NCBI GenBank assembly: GCA_963829235.1
Contig: CAWHIF010000005.1
Span: 124,001-188,000, forward strand
DNA: 64,000 nt
Source of the DNA: Bog-756 sp963829235
GTDB lineage: Bacteria > Actinomycetota > Acidimicrobiia > Acidimicrobiales > RAAP-2
Reading direction: 5' to 3'
Of this stretch, positions 33,862 through 42,763 are shown one piece after another. Position 1 is the stretch's first letter, and every line of letters begins with the position of its first letter. The notes under the pieces were generated by a model. It made no database searches, had not been told where the DNA came from, and saw only the letters and a list, made by a program, of their open reading frames with translations. The translations under genes and the position numbers were made by a program.

Positions 33862-33890
33862 CCGGCAGCCGCCCGCATCGGCGGAGCCGG
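33862..33890. terminator. Hairpin between convergent genes
   Basis: CCGGC-AG-CCGCC pairs with GGCGG-A-GCCGG around a CGCATC loop. It lies in the 35-nt gap between the GT-A-like gene and the minus-strand small membrane gene, abutting the latter's stop codon. Confidence 0.55.
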
Positions 33891-34262
33891 CTACTCCTCG
33901 GTCGGCTTCTCGGATGAGACCGGCTGTTCCGGCGCGATCGCCGGCTGCTCGGGAGCGGGGGCGGCCGACTCGGAGGGTAGCTCGGCGGCCGGAGCGACCG
34001 GGGCGACTGCCGGGCCACCACCCGCCGCGGCCAGGGCCAGTTTGTCCGCACGTCGCGTCCGGTAGATCAGATACCCCGCAGCGACAAACGCGATCAACGC
34101 GATCAACGCGGCGAGTGCGCCCCGCTTGCGATAGTGGCCCCTGCCGGGATGACGGCCCATGAAACTGGGAATTGCGTGGATTGAGATCGTCAGATATTCA
34201 ATCGCAACCAGAGCAGCAAGAATGCCGACTATCACCAGCACGATCACCCAGAGCCATTTCAT
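33891..34262 (-). CDS. Small two-helix membrane protein with Pro/Glu-rich tail
   Basis: A 123-residue protein starts MKWLWVIVLVIVGILAALVA (TM1). It has a short basic loop (GRHPGRGHYRKRG), a second helix LAALIALIAFVAAGYLIY, then RTRRADK and a disordered tail of Ala, Pro and Glu with repeated APEQP. No family is recognised. The start is fixed by TACAGT 7 nt upstream of the ATG; longer upstream reading has no support. It is divergent from the YfhO-like gene. Confidence 0.75.
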   Translation of the reverse strand: MKWLWVIVLVIVGILAALVAIEYLTISIHAIPSFMGRHPGRGHYRKRGALAALIALIAFVAAGYLIYRTRRADKLALAAAGGGPAVAPVAPAAELPSESAAPAPEQPAIAPEQPVSSEKPTEE

Positions 34263-34269
34263 GAGGATG

Positions 34270-34275
34270 ACTGTA
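34270..34275 (-). promoter_or_regulatory. -10 box TACAGT for the small membrane protein
   Basis: TACAGT (minus strand) ends 7 nt before the ATG at 34262, a leaderless arrangement. The rest of the 309-nt gap up to about 34530 shows no ORF or other recognised element. Confidence 0.65.
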
Positions 34276-34530
34276 GCGAAGAAATGTGCCGAATGCATGG
34301 GTTTCGGATCTGTTCCCCTATGTGGCCGGCGGAGGCCGCCCGCTACTATGCGTAGATCGTCCGGCACCCTCGGCGTGCTTTTGCCTGGGACGAAGTGGCC
34401 GGTGAACTGCGGGAATGCCGGTGCAGGTTGCGCTCCCTCGTAGTCGTGGAGCGGAGTTTGTCCGCCTGTTTGCGTCATCGCCCGGCTCCCGTTCTTCGGG
34501 GTCGACGTCCAGCGCAGTTGCCGTCGTGAT

Positions 34531-34573
34531 TTTGGGCAATTGCAATCGTGTTTTTGGACAATTGATCTAGTGT
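34531..34573 (+). promoter_or_regulatory. Direct repeats and -10 box upstream of the YfhO-like gene
   Basis: TTTGGGCAATTG (34531-34542) and TTTGGACAATTG (34553-34564) match at 11 of 12 positions and start 22 bp apart, two helical turns. They lie just upstream of a TAGTGT box (34568-34573). Such spacing suits side-by-side binding by a regulator. The AT-rich patch contrasts with the surrounding GC content. Confidence 0.6.
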
Positions 34574-36992
34574 GAGCTGCTTGCCGGATCACCACGAACC
34601 AGTGTCTGCAGTTGAACGCGTGCCACCTCCGACGAGCCATCGACGTCGCCGCTCACATGCCTGGATCCACGACCTGATCGGTGTGGGCTGGGTGCTGGCC
34701 GCGGCAGTCGCGGTCATGTTCCCGGCGTTGCACCACGGCCTCTCGCTGGGAGAGTACGACTGGCTCTCCAGTTACGGACTCCTCCTGCACCCCGGCGTCC
34801 TGGTGCACAACGGATTCGGCGGGGACCAGATCAACGAGATGATCCCCTGGACCACGCTGGCCTGGACCCAGGTCCACCACGGCCAGCTGCCGTTGTGGAA
34901 TCCCTACAGCGCGTTGGGGATGCCCCTGGCGTTCAATTGGCAGTCGGCGGTCTTCAGCCTCCCGAATCTCATCGGCTATCTCTTTCCGGTCCGGCTGATG
35001 TACACCGTCCAGGTAATGGCGACGCTCTTCATCGCCGGAGCCGGCGCATACTTCCTGGGCCGGGTATTGCGCCTCAGTGTCGTCGCCTGCGCCCTGGCCG
35101 GGACGGTGTTCGAGCTGAGTGGCCCCTTCTTCGTCTGGCTGGGCTGGCCGATTGCCTCTGTGCTGTCCTGGACCGGCTGGCTGTTCGCGGCAGTCGTGCT
35201 CATCGTCCGGGGCCGGCACAAGATCCGGGACGTCGCCTTCTTCAGCGTGGCCTTCGCCTTTGCCGTCTACGCCGGTGAGCCCGACACGCTCATCCTCCTG
35301 GTCGGCGCGCTCACCGTCTTCGCACTGGCGCTCCTCGCCGTGCGGGTCAAGCAGACCGGCGGGATCGGCCCGGTTGTGGAACCGTTCCGCAACTTGGTGA
35401 TCGCCCTCGTCGCCGGGATCTTCCTCGGCGCCCCCCTCCTGCTCCCCGGTCTCCAGCTCATCTCCCGGTCGATCCGGAACACCAGCGGGAGCGGGCTCAA
35501 TGCGCAGAGCGCACTCTCGGTCGACTATCTGTTCCGCACGGCCTTCCCGTGGCTCATCGGTGCTCCGATCGTCCACGAGTACAAGTACATCGGCGTCATC
35601 GCCATCGTGCTGGCCCTCACCGCCGTCGTGTTCCGGTTTCGCCAACCGGAGGTGGCCGCGCTGGCCGTCGTCGTGGTCGTCACCGGCATCGTCGTCTTCG
35701 TACCGGCTGCCATCTCGGTGATCAACGCCCTACCCGGGCTCCACGCCGTACGCCTCCCCCGCGCCTTGAATTTCTTCACGTTCGGCGTGGCCATGCTCTC
35801 AGCCGTCGGACTGCAGGTCTTCCTCCGGTCCCCCGCCAACAGATCGGTGATCAAGTTCATCGCCGCCGCCTTCGGAGTGGCCGCGCTGGCACTGGCCGTG
35901 TTCTGGGTGACCGACTGGCATCATCTGTCGCTCGTCCAGCACGCGATCCGGAGACGGGGCATCACCTGGCTGCTGGTCGGGGTGGCCGTGGGCCTCGTCG
36001 TCGTGGCAGTGGATGTCGTCGCCACCCGCCGCCACTGGCCCCTCGGGCATGCCGGTGGGTCCGAGGAGCAAGGTGGCTCCACCCGCCGATACGGAGTGAG
36101 GCTGTGGACGGCAACGGCGCTGCTCGGGGCCGAGACCATCTTTCTCATCGTGAGCGGCATGGGGTTGTGGACGTCGAGCTCCACGCCGTTCGCGCCCACA
36201 CCCGCCTCGCTGGCGCTCAAGCGGGCCGTGGGGTCGGACCTGGTCGGACTGGGCACGCCACAATGCCTGTTCCCACCCGGACTGGGCATCCCGGTCAACG
36301 ACAACATCGTGTACGGGGTCCGCGAGCTGGCCGTCTACGACCCGATGGTCCCCCGCGACTACTACATCGCCTGGAAGGTGAGCACCGGCGAGCAGCCCGG
36401 CCAGCCGACGGTCTCCCACTTCTGCCCCGGCGTCACGTCGGCCACCATCGCCCGTGACTACGGTGTGAGCTTCGTCCTCGAGCCCCACGGCTCGACCGGG
36501 CCCATCGGCGGTGTGTACGACACCGAGATCGGCGGGGAGGGCCTCTACCGCATCCCGGGAGCGGCATCGGCCACCCTCGTCCCACAGCCTCCATCCGGGC
36601 AGCTGCCGTCGGACAGCGCCACCGGTGTGCCCGTGGCCGTCACCCACCCGAATCCGGCTTCGTGGCGGATGACGACGGAGTCGACGACGCCACAGGTCCT
36701 TCGGCTGCACCTGACCAACGTGCCCGGCTGGCGGGCGACGATCGACGGCCGCCCGTTGACGCTCAAGCAGTACTCCCTCATCATGTTCCAGGCCCGGATT
36801 CCCCCGGGCCGGCACGTCATCGAGTTGAACTACTGGCCACCGGCCTTCACCGAGGGGATCGTCCTCGCCGTGCTCGCCGTCGTCGGCCTCCTCACAGCGC
36901 CCCTCGTCGCCTACGCGCTCCGTCGCCGGCAAGGCCACCCCGCCCGGCAGGGTGGCGGGCCAGGGCCGCCGGCTCCGGACACCGGCGGCTAG
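34572..36992 (+). CDS. YfhO-like multi-spanning membrane protein
   Basis: The 806-residue protein has about 12-13 helices and an outer C-terminal domain. GEYDWLSSYGLLLHPG and FGGDQINEMIPW lie in the first large loop, followed by LPLWNPYSALGMPLAFN, a segment typical of YfhO-type proteins, which have a GT-C-like fold. The tail has WRATIDGRPLTLKQYSLIMF and IPPGRHVIELNYWPP, the usual YfhO end. In Firmicutes YfhO glycosylates lipoteichoic acid; here the acceptor is unknown. GTG 34572 overlaps the TAGTGT box, so TTG 34581 (7 nt after the box) may be the true start. Confidence 0.8.
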   Translation: MSCLPDHHEPVSAVERVPPPTSHRRRRSHAWIHDLIGVGWVLAAAVAVMFPALHHGLSLGEYDWLSSYGLLLHPGVLVHNGFGGDQINEMIPWTTLAWTQVHHGQLPLWNPYSALGMPLAFNWQSAVFSLPNLIGYLFPVRLMYTVQVMATLFIAGAGAYFLGRVLRLSVVACALAGTVFELSGPFFVWLGWPIASVLSWTGWLFAAVVLIVRGRHKIRDVAFFSVAFAFAVYAGEPDTLILLVGALTVFALALLAVRVKQTGGIGPVVEPFRNLVIALVAGIFLGAPLLLPGLQLISRSIRNTSGSGLNAQSALSVDYLFRTAFPWLIGAPIVHEYKYIGVIAIVLALTAVVFRFRQPEVAALAVVVVVTGIVVFVPAAISVINALPGLHAVRLPRALNFFTFGVAMLSAVGLQVFLRSPANRSVIKFIAAAFGVAALALAVFWVTDWHHLSLVQHAIRRRGITWLLVGVAVGLVVVAVDVVATRRHWPLGHAGGSEEQGGSTRRYGVRLWTATALLGAETIFLIVSGMGLWTSSSTPFAPTPASLALKRAVGSDLVGLGTPQCLFPPGLGIPVNDNIVYGVRELAVYDPMVPRDYYIAWKVSTGEQPGQPTVSHFCPGVTSATIARDYGVSFVLEPHGSTGPIGGVYDTEIGGEGLYRIPGAASATLVPQPPSGQLPSDSATGVPVAVTHPNPASWRMTTESTTPQVLRLHLTNVPGWRATIDGRPLTLKQYSLIMFQARIPPGRHVIELNYWPPAFTEGIVLAVLAVVGLLTAPLVAYALRRRQGHPARQGGGPGPPAPDTGG

Positions 36993-37007
36993 ACCCTCCC
37001 GGTCCGG

Positions 37008-38513
37008 TCAGCCCGTGCCCGTCGCGTCGCTCACCGTCTTCTGGACGTGGAGGAAGTGGTGAGTCTGGGTGTGGGTCCAGAATCCGTGCGGCGCGATCGA
37101 GAGGCCCACATTGGCCGCGATGCCAAACGCTCCGAGGGCGACCACGACGGCCACGGTCGCCATCCGCAGCCTTCTCGATCGATGCTCGACGGTTCCCCAT
37201 ACGGCCACGACCCCCACGGCACCGGCCAGGACGAGGAAGGGAAGGAAGTCGGCCAGGTACCGGTTGGTGATCGAACCGTACAGGAGCACGATGCCCGCCC
37301 CGGCGGCGGCGGCGATCAGGAGGAGGCGGATCATGGTCAGCACCTCGCCGGCGTGCCGTCTGAACGCACTCACGACCCCGGCACAGCTCAACAGGAACAG
37401 CAACGGCATTGACGCCGTGACGCTGGAGGTCCGCTCGAGGAAATCGAACTTCACGCCTCCAAGGGCCCGTGCCGGTCCAGTGGGCAAGGTGATGAACGGG
37501 AACAGATGGGTGAACCGCAGGCCCCCCGGCCCGAGGTAGGCGAAGAGCGCACTCGGCAGGTAGACGACGTCGAAGTAGCGGCCCCCGTTGATATGACGTT
37601 CGTGGAGACGGTGAAACGCGGTGTAGTCGTTGAGCGGGATGCTGAACAGCGTGCCGAACTTCAGCCAGTTCACCGCACCCCCGCTGGCCAGGCCGATAAC
37701 GGCAACCGCCACCATCGGAAGCCACCACCGGCGACGGTCGATCCCCCGTCGTCCGAGTGCGAACCAGATGGCCACCAGCACCGCCCCGAGCACGGTGGCG
37801 TAACCACCGGTCACCCGGGTGAGGTTCGCAGCCACGAGGATCACCCCGCACACGGTGACCCGCTGCCATGACGGGCGTTCCAGCACACCGAGCAAGGCCA
37901 GGAAGCCCCCGAGGGTCAGCGCCACGCTCCAGGCCATGTCTTCCGAATAGGCATAGGGCAACGACGCAAGGTAGACCAAGACGGATCCGCAGAGCACCGA
38001 CGCCACCACGACCCCGAGGATGAGTGCCTCGGATCGGCCGAGGAGATCGTCCCCCCGCACCATGACCCGCACCCGCCAGACGAGCATCGACGTGACCAGT
38101 GCCGTCACCAGCCATGCCACCAGCAGCGAGAGCGCGGTCAGTTTCCCGTCGAGGTGGTGGGTGGCGAGAAGGATCGGAATCCGCAGAAGGGAGGGGAAGA
38201 TTCCGAAGTAGGTATAGGCACGCCCGTTGTGGATCCATGCCTCGATGGCCAGGGGGGCCCTGGGCACGTACAGATGGCCGGCCAGGATGGCCCTGGCCTG
38301 CAAATCGTAGAAGTTGGCTGCGTACCGACTCTTGAACACGGTGCGATAGAGACTCGGTCCGTCGTTCCACTCGACCAGGAGGACCCACAGATACGGGACG
38401 GCCGAGATGACGACAGCAGCCGATGCCACCCACGAGAAGCGCACACGATTGCGGCGCGGCCCGTCCGGCATCGGCGCCGTACCGGACTCACTCCCGTGGC
38501 CGATCGCGTCCAT
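37008..38513 (-). CDS. NFYDLQAR-family membrane protein (copy 3), lacking the C-terminal domain
   Basis: The 501-residue paralog has NFYDLQARAILAGHLYV from residue 67 and YTYFGIFPSLLRIPILL. SEDMAWSVALTLGGFLALLG and ANLTRVTGGYATVLG match the other copies helix for helix. The acid one residue before NFYD in copies 1 and 2 is Ala here, so the invariant acid is the Asp of FYDLQ. The protein ends at VQKTVSDATGTG, exactly where copies 1 and 4 continue SDxTGHPL into the ~200-residue outer domain. The domain is therefore cleanly missing. A phytanoyl-CoA-dioxygenase-like gene lies 133 nt upstream on the same strand. The start could be the GTG at 38525. Confidence 0.83.
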   Translation of the reverse strand: MDAIGHGSESGTAPMPDGPRRNRVRFSWVASAAVVISAVPYLWVLLVEWNDGPSLYRTVFKSRYAANFYDLQARAILAGHLYVPRAPLAIEAWIHNGRAYTYFGIFPSLLRIPILLATHHLDGKLTALSLLVAWLVTALVTSMLVWRVRVMVRGDDLLGRSEALILGVVVASVLCGSVLVYLASLPYAYSEDMAWSVALTLGGFLALLGVLERPSWQRVTVCGVILVAANLTRVTGGYATVLGAVLVAIWFALGRRGIDRRRWWLPMVAVAVIGLASGGAVNWLKFGTLFSIPLNDYTAFHRLHERHINGGRYFDVVYLPSALFAYLGPGGLRFTHLFPFITLPTGPARALGGVKFDFLERTSSVTASMPLLFLLSCAGVVSAFRRHAGEVLTMIRLLLIAAAAGAGIVLLYGSITNRYLADFLPFLVLAGAVGVVAVWGTVEHRSRRLRMATVAVVVALGAFGIAANVGLSIAPHGFWTHTQTHHFLHVQKTVSDATGTG

Positions 38514-38646
38514 GGTCTCGGTCACCGCCCCGGTCGGGCGTTGACGCCATCGGGCGCGAGCCGATCGGACCGTCGATCCCACCGGAGGCCGCGGGTGACC
38601 CGGCTTCCGGCACCACGCTGGTCGTCTTCTGCGGGGAGGCCCCCCG

Positions 38647-39684
38647 CTACCTGCCGGTCGCCGAAAACCGGTCCACCTGCCTTCTGGCCATGGCGCGGAT
38701 GGGTAGCGGAACGTGGTCCTTCAGCCGCTTGCCCTGGGTGCCGGCCGCGACCGGGGCCCGTGAGGTCTTCTTGAAGTCGTCCAGGCAGTAGCCCCCGTTC
38801 GGATAGGGGATGGCGGTGACCCCGGAGAAGTCGTAGAAGGTCGGCATCGCGCCGAGGGGCATGAAATGGGCGATGAAGCTCTGGCGGGTGCACTCCGGAT
38901 CTTCGATCATCGCCCCACCGTGCATGAGGTCGGCGTGCCAGATGAGGACATCGCCCTTGCCGGCCATGAAGTACTCGGTCTTCAGCCCCCGTTCGTCGCA
39001 CATTTCGAGGATACGGCTGAGTATCTTCCCGTACGCCTCCATGTCGCCGTTATGTCCTTTGGCCACACCGTGATGCAAGAGCTCGGGGACCCGGTGGCTT
39101 CCGGGGATGAATTGGAACTCGCCGGAGTGCGGCTTGACATCCTCGAGGGCCACCCACGACGCCGCCATGGCCATCGGCTCGGTGAGGGTCAGGGGGCCCG
39201 TGTCGATGTGCAGGGGCTCCTCGGATCCCTTGCGCATGGACATCGACTGGAATGCGACCGGCGGCCGGTCGTAGATCTGGGTGAGGAACCGGAGCACCGG
39301 CTCGGGGAAGATGATCTCCGCCGCCCGCGGGTAGTACCAGTGGAGGCAGCTCACCTTGGCCACCTTGTCGTAGAGCTCCCTCGACACCCGGTGCACCTTG
39401 CCCCGGTGGTAGGCGCAGATGGTCGCCGGAGCCTCATCCCAGGAATGCTCGAAAAAATCGAGGTAGTCGTCGATGACCTCGTCACTGACCGCTCGAGGGA
39501 GCACGACGTATCCGTGGTCGATGTAGTGGGACAGCAGCTTGGCATCGTCATCGTCCACGACGCCGCGGGCCAGGCGATCGGCGAGCACGTCGTGGGCGTC
39601 CCGGCGGTCGACCCACAGGCCGCCGAACCGGCTGCGGAAGAGGGGGGCCTCGGGCTCACCGCGGACCGGAACCTCGAGTTTCAT
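38647..39684 (-). CDS. Phytanoyl-CoA dioxygenase (PhyH) family protein
   Basis: The 345-residue Fe(II)/2OG oxygenase has its metal triad in PLHIDTGP (His159, Asp161) plus a distal His in IWHADLMHGG (250 or 255). The 2OG-binding Arg267 lies in CTRQSFIAHF. FQFIPGSHRVPELLHHG is characteristic of PhyH-type enzymes. It would hydroxylate a lipid or sugar-like substrate. It lies directly upstream of NFYDLQAR copy 3 in the same orientation, mirroring the dioxygenase and copy 2 pair at 29807-32802. GGGGGGTGG precedes the ATG; a TACAGT box at 39743-39738 may be its -10. Confidence 0.88.
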   Translation of the reverse strand: MKLEVPVRGEPEAPLFRSRFGGLWVDRRDAHDVLADRLARGVVDDDDAKLLSHYIDHGYVVLPRAVSDEVIDDYLDFFEHSWDEAPATICAYHRGKVHRVSRELYDKVAKVSCLHWYYPRAAEIIFPEPVLRFLTQIYDRPPVAFQSMSMRKGSEEPLHIDTGPLTLTEPMAMAASWVALEDVKPHSGEFQFIPGSHRVPELLHHGVAKGHNGDMEAYGKILSRILEMCDERGLKTEYFMAGKGDVLIWHADLMHGGAMIEDPECTRQSFIAHFMPLGAMPTFYDFSGVTAIPYPNGGYCLDDFKKTSRAPVAAGTQGKRLKDHVPLPIRAMARRQVDRFSATGR

Positions 39685-39797
39685 GAACCACCCCCCCAGC
39701 CGTCCGAGGACCGGACGATCGACCGACCCGTCGGATCACTGTACTGCCTCATACCGCGCCCGGTGCCGCTCGGACGGTGCGGCCGACGCTGCCGGCC

Positions 39798-40640
39798 TCA
39801 GTCGCCCAGGAACCACCGTGACGTACGGGTGGCGTAGCCGGCCGCCGAGCTCGTCCGCATCGACGTCGCCATCCGTCGCATGGTCCTCCGGCGCTGTTCG
39901 AGTGTCGTGAGGATGTAGATGCCGGCCACGATGAGGGCGGAGCCGATCAGGACCAGCGGGCGGACATCGGCACCGGTGAACGGCAGCTGCGCGACCGCGT
40001 CCGTCGTCGGGGTCGGCGTGTCCGACTTCCCGATCACGGCCGGTGCCGCGGAGGTCGAGGTGTACGGGAGTGAATGGACGGTCGTGGTGGTGGTAGTGGT
40101 GGTGGTGGTCGGATGCGCCTTCGGCTTCGTCGTCGTGGTGCAGTTGCACGGCCTGGTGGTCGTGGTGGTGGGAGGCGGTCGCAAGGTCGTGGAGGTGGGA
40201 GGCGGTCGCAACGTCGTGGTCGTGGTCGTCGTACCGCACGACCCGTCCTTCACCATGTGCCGGCGACCGAACTGGAGCAGCCACGGTGACGGACCGACGA
40301 TGGCGTCGGCTTGGAGGACCCCGCAGAAGTCCGGGGGATAGTGGACGGTCAGGACCCCAGACGTCCCCGTGGCCGTGCCGACCACCGTCTGACTGGGGAT
40401 GTCGGGCTCGTCGACGAAGAGCTGCCACTCGCAGTAGGGCTCGGTCTTCGGGCACCACGCCCGCTCGGGAACGTCCATGGTGACCACTTTGTACGAGTTC
40501 CAGAACCTGATGGTCGGGAAGTGGCCGATCGGGGTCGAGGCCGACGCCGTACCCACGATGACGAGGATCGAGCCAAGCGCGAGAAAGGCAGCGGCCACCG
40601 CCGCCAGCCATCGATTGACTCTCCTACCCCGAGTCTGCAT
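39798..40640 (-). CDS. Thr-rich surface protein with LPFTG sortase signal
   Basis: The 280-residue exported protein has a signal peptide to about residue 35 (LGSILVIVGTASAS) and a ~100-residue extracellular domain with four Cys. A Thr/Pro stalk (136-190) follows, with RPPPTSTT repeats and a run of ten Thr. The sorting signal is LPFTG (219-223), then a hydrophobic helix (227-245) and RRR. Sortase would link it to the cell wall after the Thr. The tail after the helix is about 30 residues longer than usual, so plain membrane anchoring is the alternative. The Thr stalk is a likely O-glycosylation target. No sortase lies in the window. Confidence 0.8.
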   Translation of the reverse strand: MQTRGRRVNRWLAAVAAAFLALGSILVIVGTASASTPIGHFPTIRFWNSYKVVTMDVPERAWCPKTEPYCEWQLFVDEPDIPSQTVVGTATGTSGVLTVHYPPDFCGVLQADAIVGPSPWLLQFGRRHMVKDGSCGTTTTTTTLRPPPTSTTLRPPPTTTTTRPCNCTTTTKPKAHPTTTTTTTTTTVHSLPYTSTSAAPAVIGKSDTPTPTTDAVAQLPFTGADVRPLVLIGSALIVAGIYILTTLEQRRRTMRRMATSMRTSSAAGYATRTSRWFLGD

Positions 40641-40903
40641 TCGCGCGGCCCTTAACTGACGACGTGCCCCCGCTCGACAACGTGATTCCGTCGCCTAAGG
40701 ACCCATCGCTTGATCTCGTCCCAACCTCTGCATCCGCGGAGCGCCGGCCAAACCTTTTGGCACACGCCGCCTTTGTCATGGTACACGCCGATCTCCGATC
40801 CGGCCTGTCCGACAGCAGTGAGAAATGGGGTGGCTACTCTCAGCGGTCGTTCGAGGTGGAGCCGGGCCGAGGGGCTCAGCCCACCGTTCGGCGGGCCGAA
40901 ACG

Positions 40904-41500
40904 CTAGCCTTCGATACGGCCGAGGATCTCCACCACCGCGTCGACGGCATCGCCGACCGACGTGCGGGGTTCGATGACCAGGTCGGGTGCATCGGGGACC
41001 TCGTAGGGGTCGTCGACCCCGGTGAACGAGCTGATGCTGCCGCTCGTCACCCGGGCATAGAGGCCCTTCGCGTCCCGGGTGGCGCACAGGTCCACCGACG
41101 CTTCCATGTAGATCTCCGCAAACGGGAGCCCCACGCGGTGGTGGAGCTGGCGGGCCCACCGGCGGGACTCCGCATAGGGACTGATGAGGGCCACGATGGC
41201 CACCAGGCCGGCGTCGGCGAAGAGCCTGGCCACCTCGGCGGTTCGCCGGGCGTTCTCCTGGCGGGCCTCGCGGGTGAAGCCGAGGTCCGCGTTGAGCCCG
41301 GTGCGGAGGTTGTCCCCATCGAGCAGATAGGCGCCGCGGCCGTCGAGGATCAGCCGCTTCTCGACGGCGGAGGCCAGCGTGGACTTCCCCGACCCGGACA
41401 GCCCGGTCATCCACAGCGTCGCCCCCCGGGACCGCAGGATCTCCGATCGTTCATCAGGAGCGACCTGTCCCTCGTGCCACGTCACATTCGAAGAGGTCAT
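40904..41500 (-). CDS. cysC: Adenylylsulfate (APS) kinase
   Basis: CysC phosphorylates APS at the 3' position to give PAPS, the sulfate donor of sulfotransferases. The 198-residue protein has the P-loop GLSGSGKST (33-41), LDGDNLRTGLNADLGFT with the conserved DGDN, and the APS-binding RENARRTAEVARLF-like stretch (here QENARRTAEVARLF). Length matches stand-alone CysC. It is 12 nt after the cysN stop, forming a cysD-cysN-cysC operon. In this genome context PAPS most likely feeds the four sulfotransferases further right. Confidence 0.95.
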   Translation of the reverse strand: MTSSNVTWHEGQVAPDERSEILRSRGATLWMTGLSGSGKSTLASAVEKRLILDGRGAYLLDGDNLRTGLNADLGFTREARQENARRTAEVARLFADAGLVAIVALISPYAESRRWARQLHHRVGLPFAEIYMEASVDLCATRDAKGLYARVTSGSISSFTGVDDPYEVPDAPDLVIEPRTSVGDAVDAVVEILGRIEG

Positions 41501-41512
41501 CCCCGCTTCGCC

Positions 41513-42763
41513 TCAGTCGGGGCCGAGGAGCATGCCGGCGGCCACGGTCACATTGCTGTCCTCGGCAGCCAGAACGAACGATCCCGTCTGCCGGTTGCGA
41601 CGATAGCTGTCGTAGAAGAGCGGTTGGGTGACCCGCAGGCTCACCCGACCCACATCGTTGAGGCCCAGGGTCGTTGCCGACTCGTCGCGGTGGAGCGAGT
41701 TCACATCGAGCCGGTAATGGATGTCACGAACCACCGCTCGCACCCACCGGGTGGTGTGCTTGAGGGCGAAGAAATCGCCGGGTGCCACCGGCCGCTCGGT
41801 CATCCAGCACACCATGGCGTCGAGGTCCTGACCGACGGTGGGCTGATTGTGCGGACGGCAGATGAGGTCGCCCCGGGAGACGTCGAGATGGTCGCTCAGC
41901 CTGAGGGTGACCGACATGGGCGGGTATGCCTCGTCCAGCTCCCCGTCGAAGGTGTCGATCCCGGCCACCGTGGTGGTGAGCCCGGACGGAAGGACCATCA
42001 CCTCGTCCCCGGGCTTGAACACCCCGCCGACCACCTGGCCCGAGTACCCGCGGTAATCGGGCTGGCTGGTGGCCTGGGGCCGCACGACCCACTGGACGGG
42101 CAGCCGCGGGTCGATCATGTTGCGGTCGGAGGAGATGTACACCGTCTCCAGGTGATGGAGCAGAGATGCGCCCTCGTACCAGGGCATGTTCGCCGAGCGC
42201 TGGACCACGTTGTCACCCTGGAGCGCCGATATGGGGATGAAGCTGAGATCGGCGACATCCAGCCGGCTGGCGAAGGCGGTGAACTCCTCGCGTATCGAGT
42301 TGAAGACCTCCTGGTCGTATCCGACCAGGTCCATCTTGTTGACACACAACAGCAGGTGAGGCACCCGCAACAGTGAGGCCAGGAACGCGTGCCGCCGGGT
42401 CTGCTCGACGATCCCCTTGCGGGCATCGACCAGCACCACGGTGAGATCGGCCGTGGAGTTCCCCGTGACCATGTTCCGGGTGTACTGGATGTGGCCGGGA
42501 GTGTCGGCGATGATGAACTTGCGTGCCGGGGTGGCGAAGTACCGGTAGGCGACATCGATGGTGATCCCCTGCTCGCGTTCGGCCCGCAGGCCGTCGGTCA
42601 GCAGTGCCAGGTCGGTGTACTCGTCACCGCGCTGGCGGCTCACCCGTTCGACGGACTCGAGCTGGTCCTCGAAGATGGCCTTGGAGTCGTAGAGCATCCG
42701 CCCGATGAGCGTGCTCTTCCCGTCGTCCACCGAGCCGGCTGTGGCCAGGCGCAGCAGCTCCAC
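41513..42763 (-). CDS. cysN: Sulfate adenylyltransferase large (GTPase) subunit
   Basis: CysN is the GTPase subunit that drives APS formation by CysD. The 416-residue protein has the P-loop GSVDDGKS (10-17), switch segments around REQGITIDVAYRYF, DTPGH and NKMD, followed by two beta-barrel domains ending TQPLFYDSYRRNRQTGSF. It lacks a fused CysC domain, which is encoded separately next door. Its GTG start shares one base with the cysD stop (TAGTGG), so translation is coupled. Confidence 0.96.
   Translation of the reverse strand: MELLRLATAGSVDDGKSTLIGRMLYDSKAIFEDQLESVERVSRQRGDEYTDLALLTDGLRAEREQGITIDVAYRYFATPARKFIIADTPGHIQYTRNMVTGNSTADLTVVLVDARKGIVEQTRRHAFLASLLRVPHLLLCVNKMDLVGYDQEVFNSIREEFTAFASRLDVADLSFIPISALQGDNVVQRSANMPWYEGASLLHHLETVYISSDRNMIDPRLPVQWVVRPQATSQPDYRGYSGQVVGGVFKPGDEVMVLPSGLTTTVAGIDTFDGELDEAYPPMSVTLRLSDHLDVSRGDLICRPHNQPTVGQDLDAMVCWMTERPVAPGDFFALKHTTRWVRAVVRDIHYRLDVNSLHRDESATTLGLNDVGRVSLRVTQPLFYDSYRRNRQTGSFVLAAEDSNVTVAAGMLLGPD

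Noticed and set aside
39918..40341. Val-rich plus-strand frame opposite the Thr stalk of the LPFTG protein
   Set aside because: The Val runs are the antisense of ACC Thr codons; no signal for translation.
40664..42376. 570-codon plus-strand open frame over cysC and cysN
   Set aside because: It is antisense to two enzymes with complete catalytic motifs; GC-rich third positions keep the opposite frame open, and its product has no recognisable domain.
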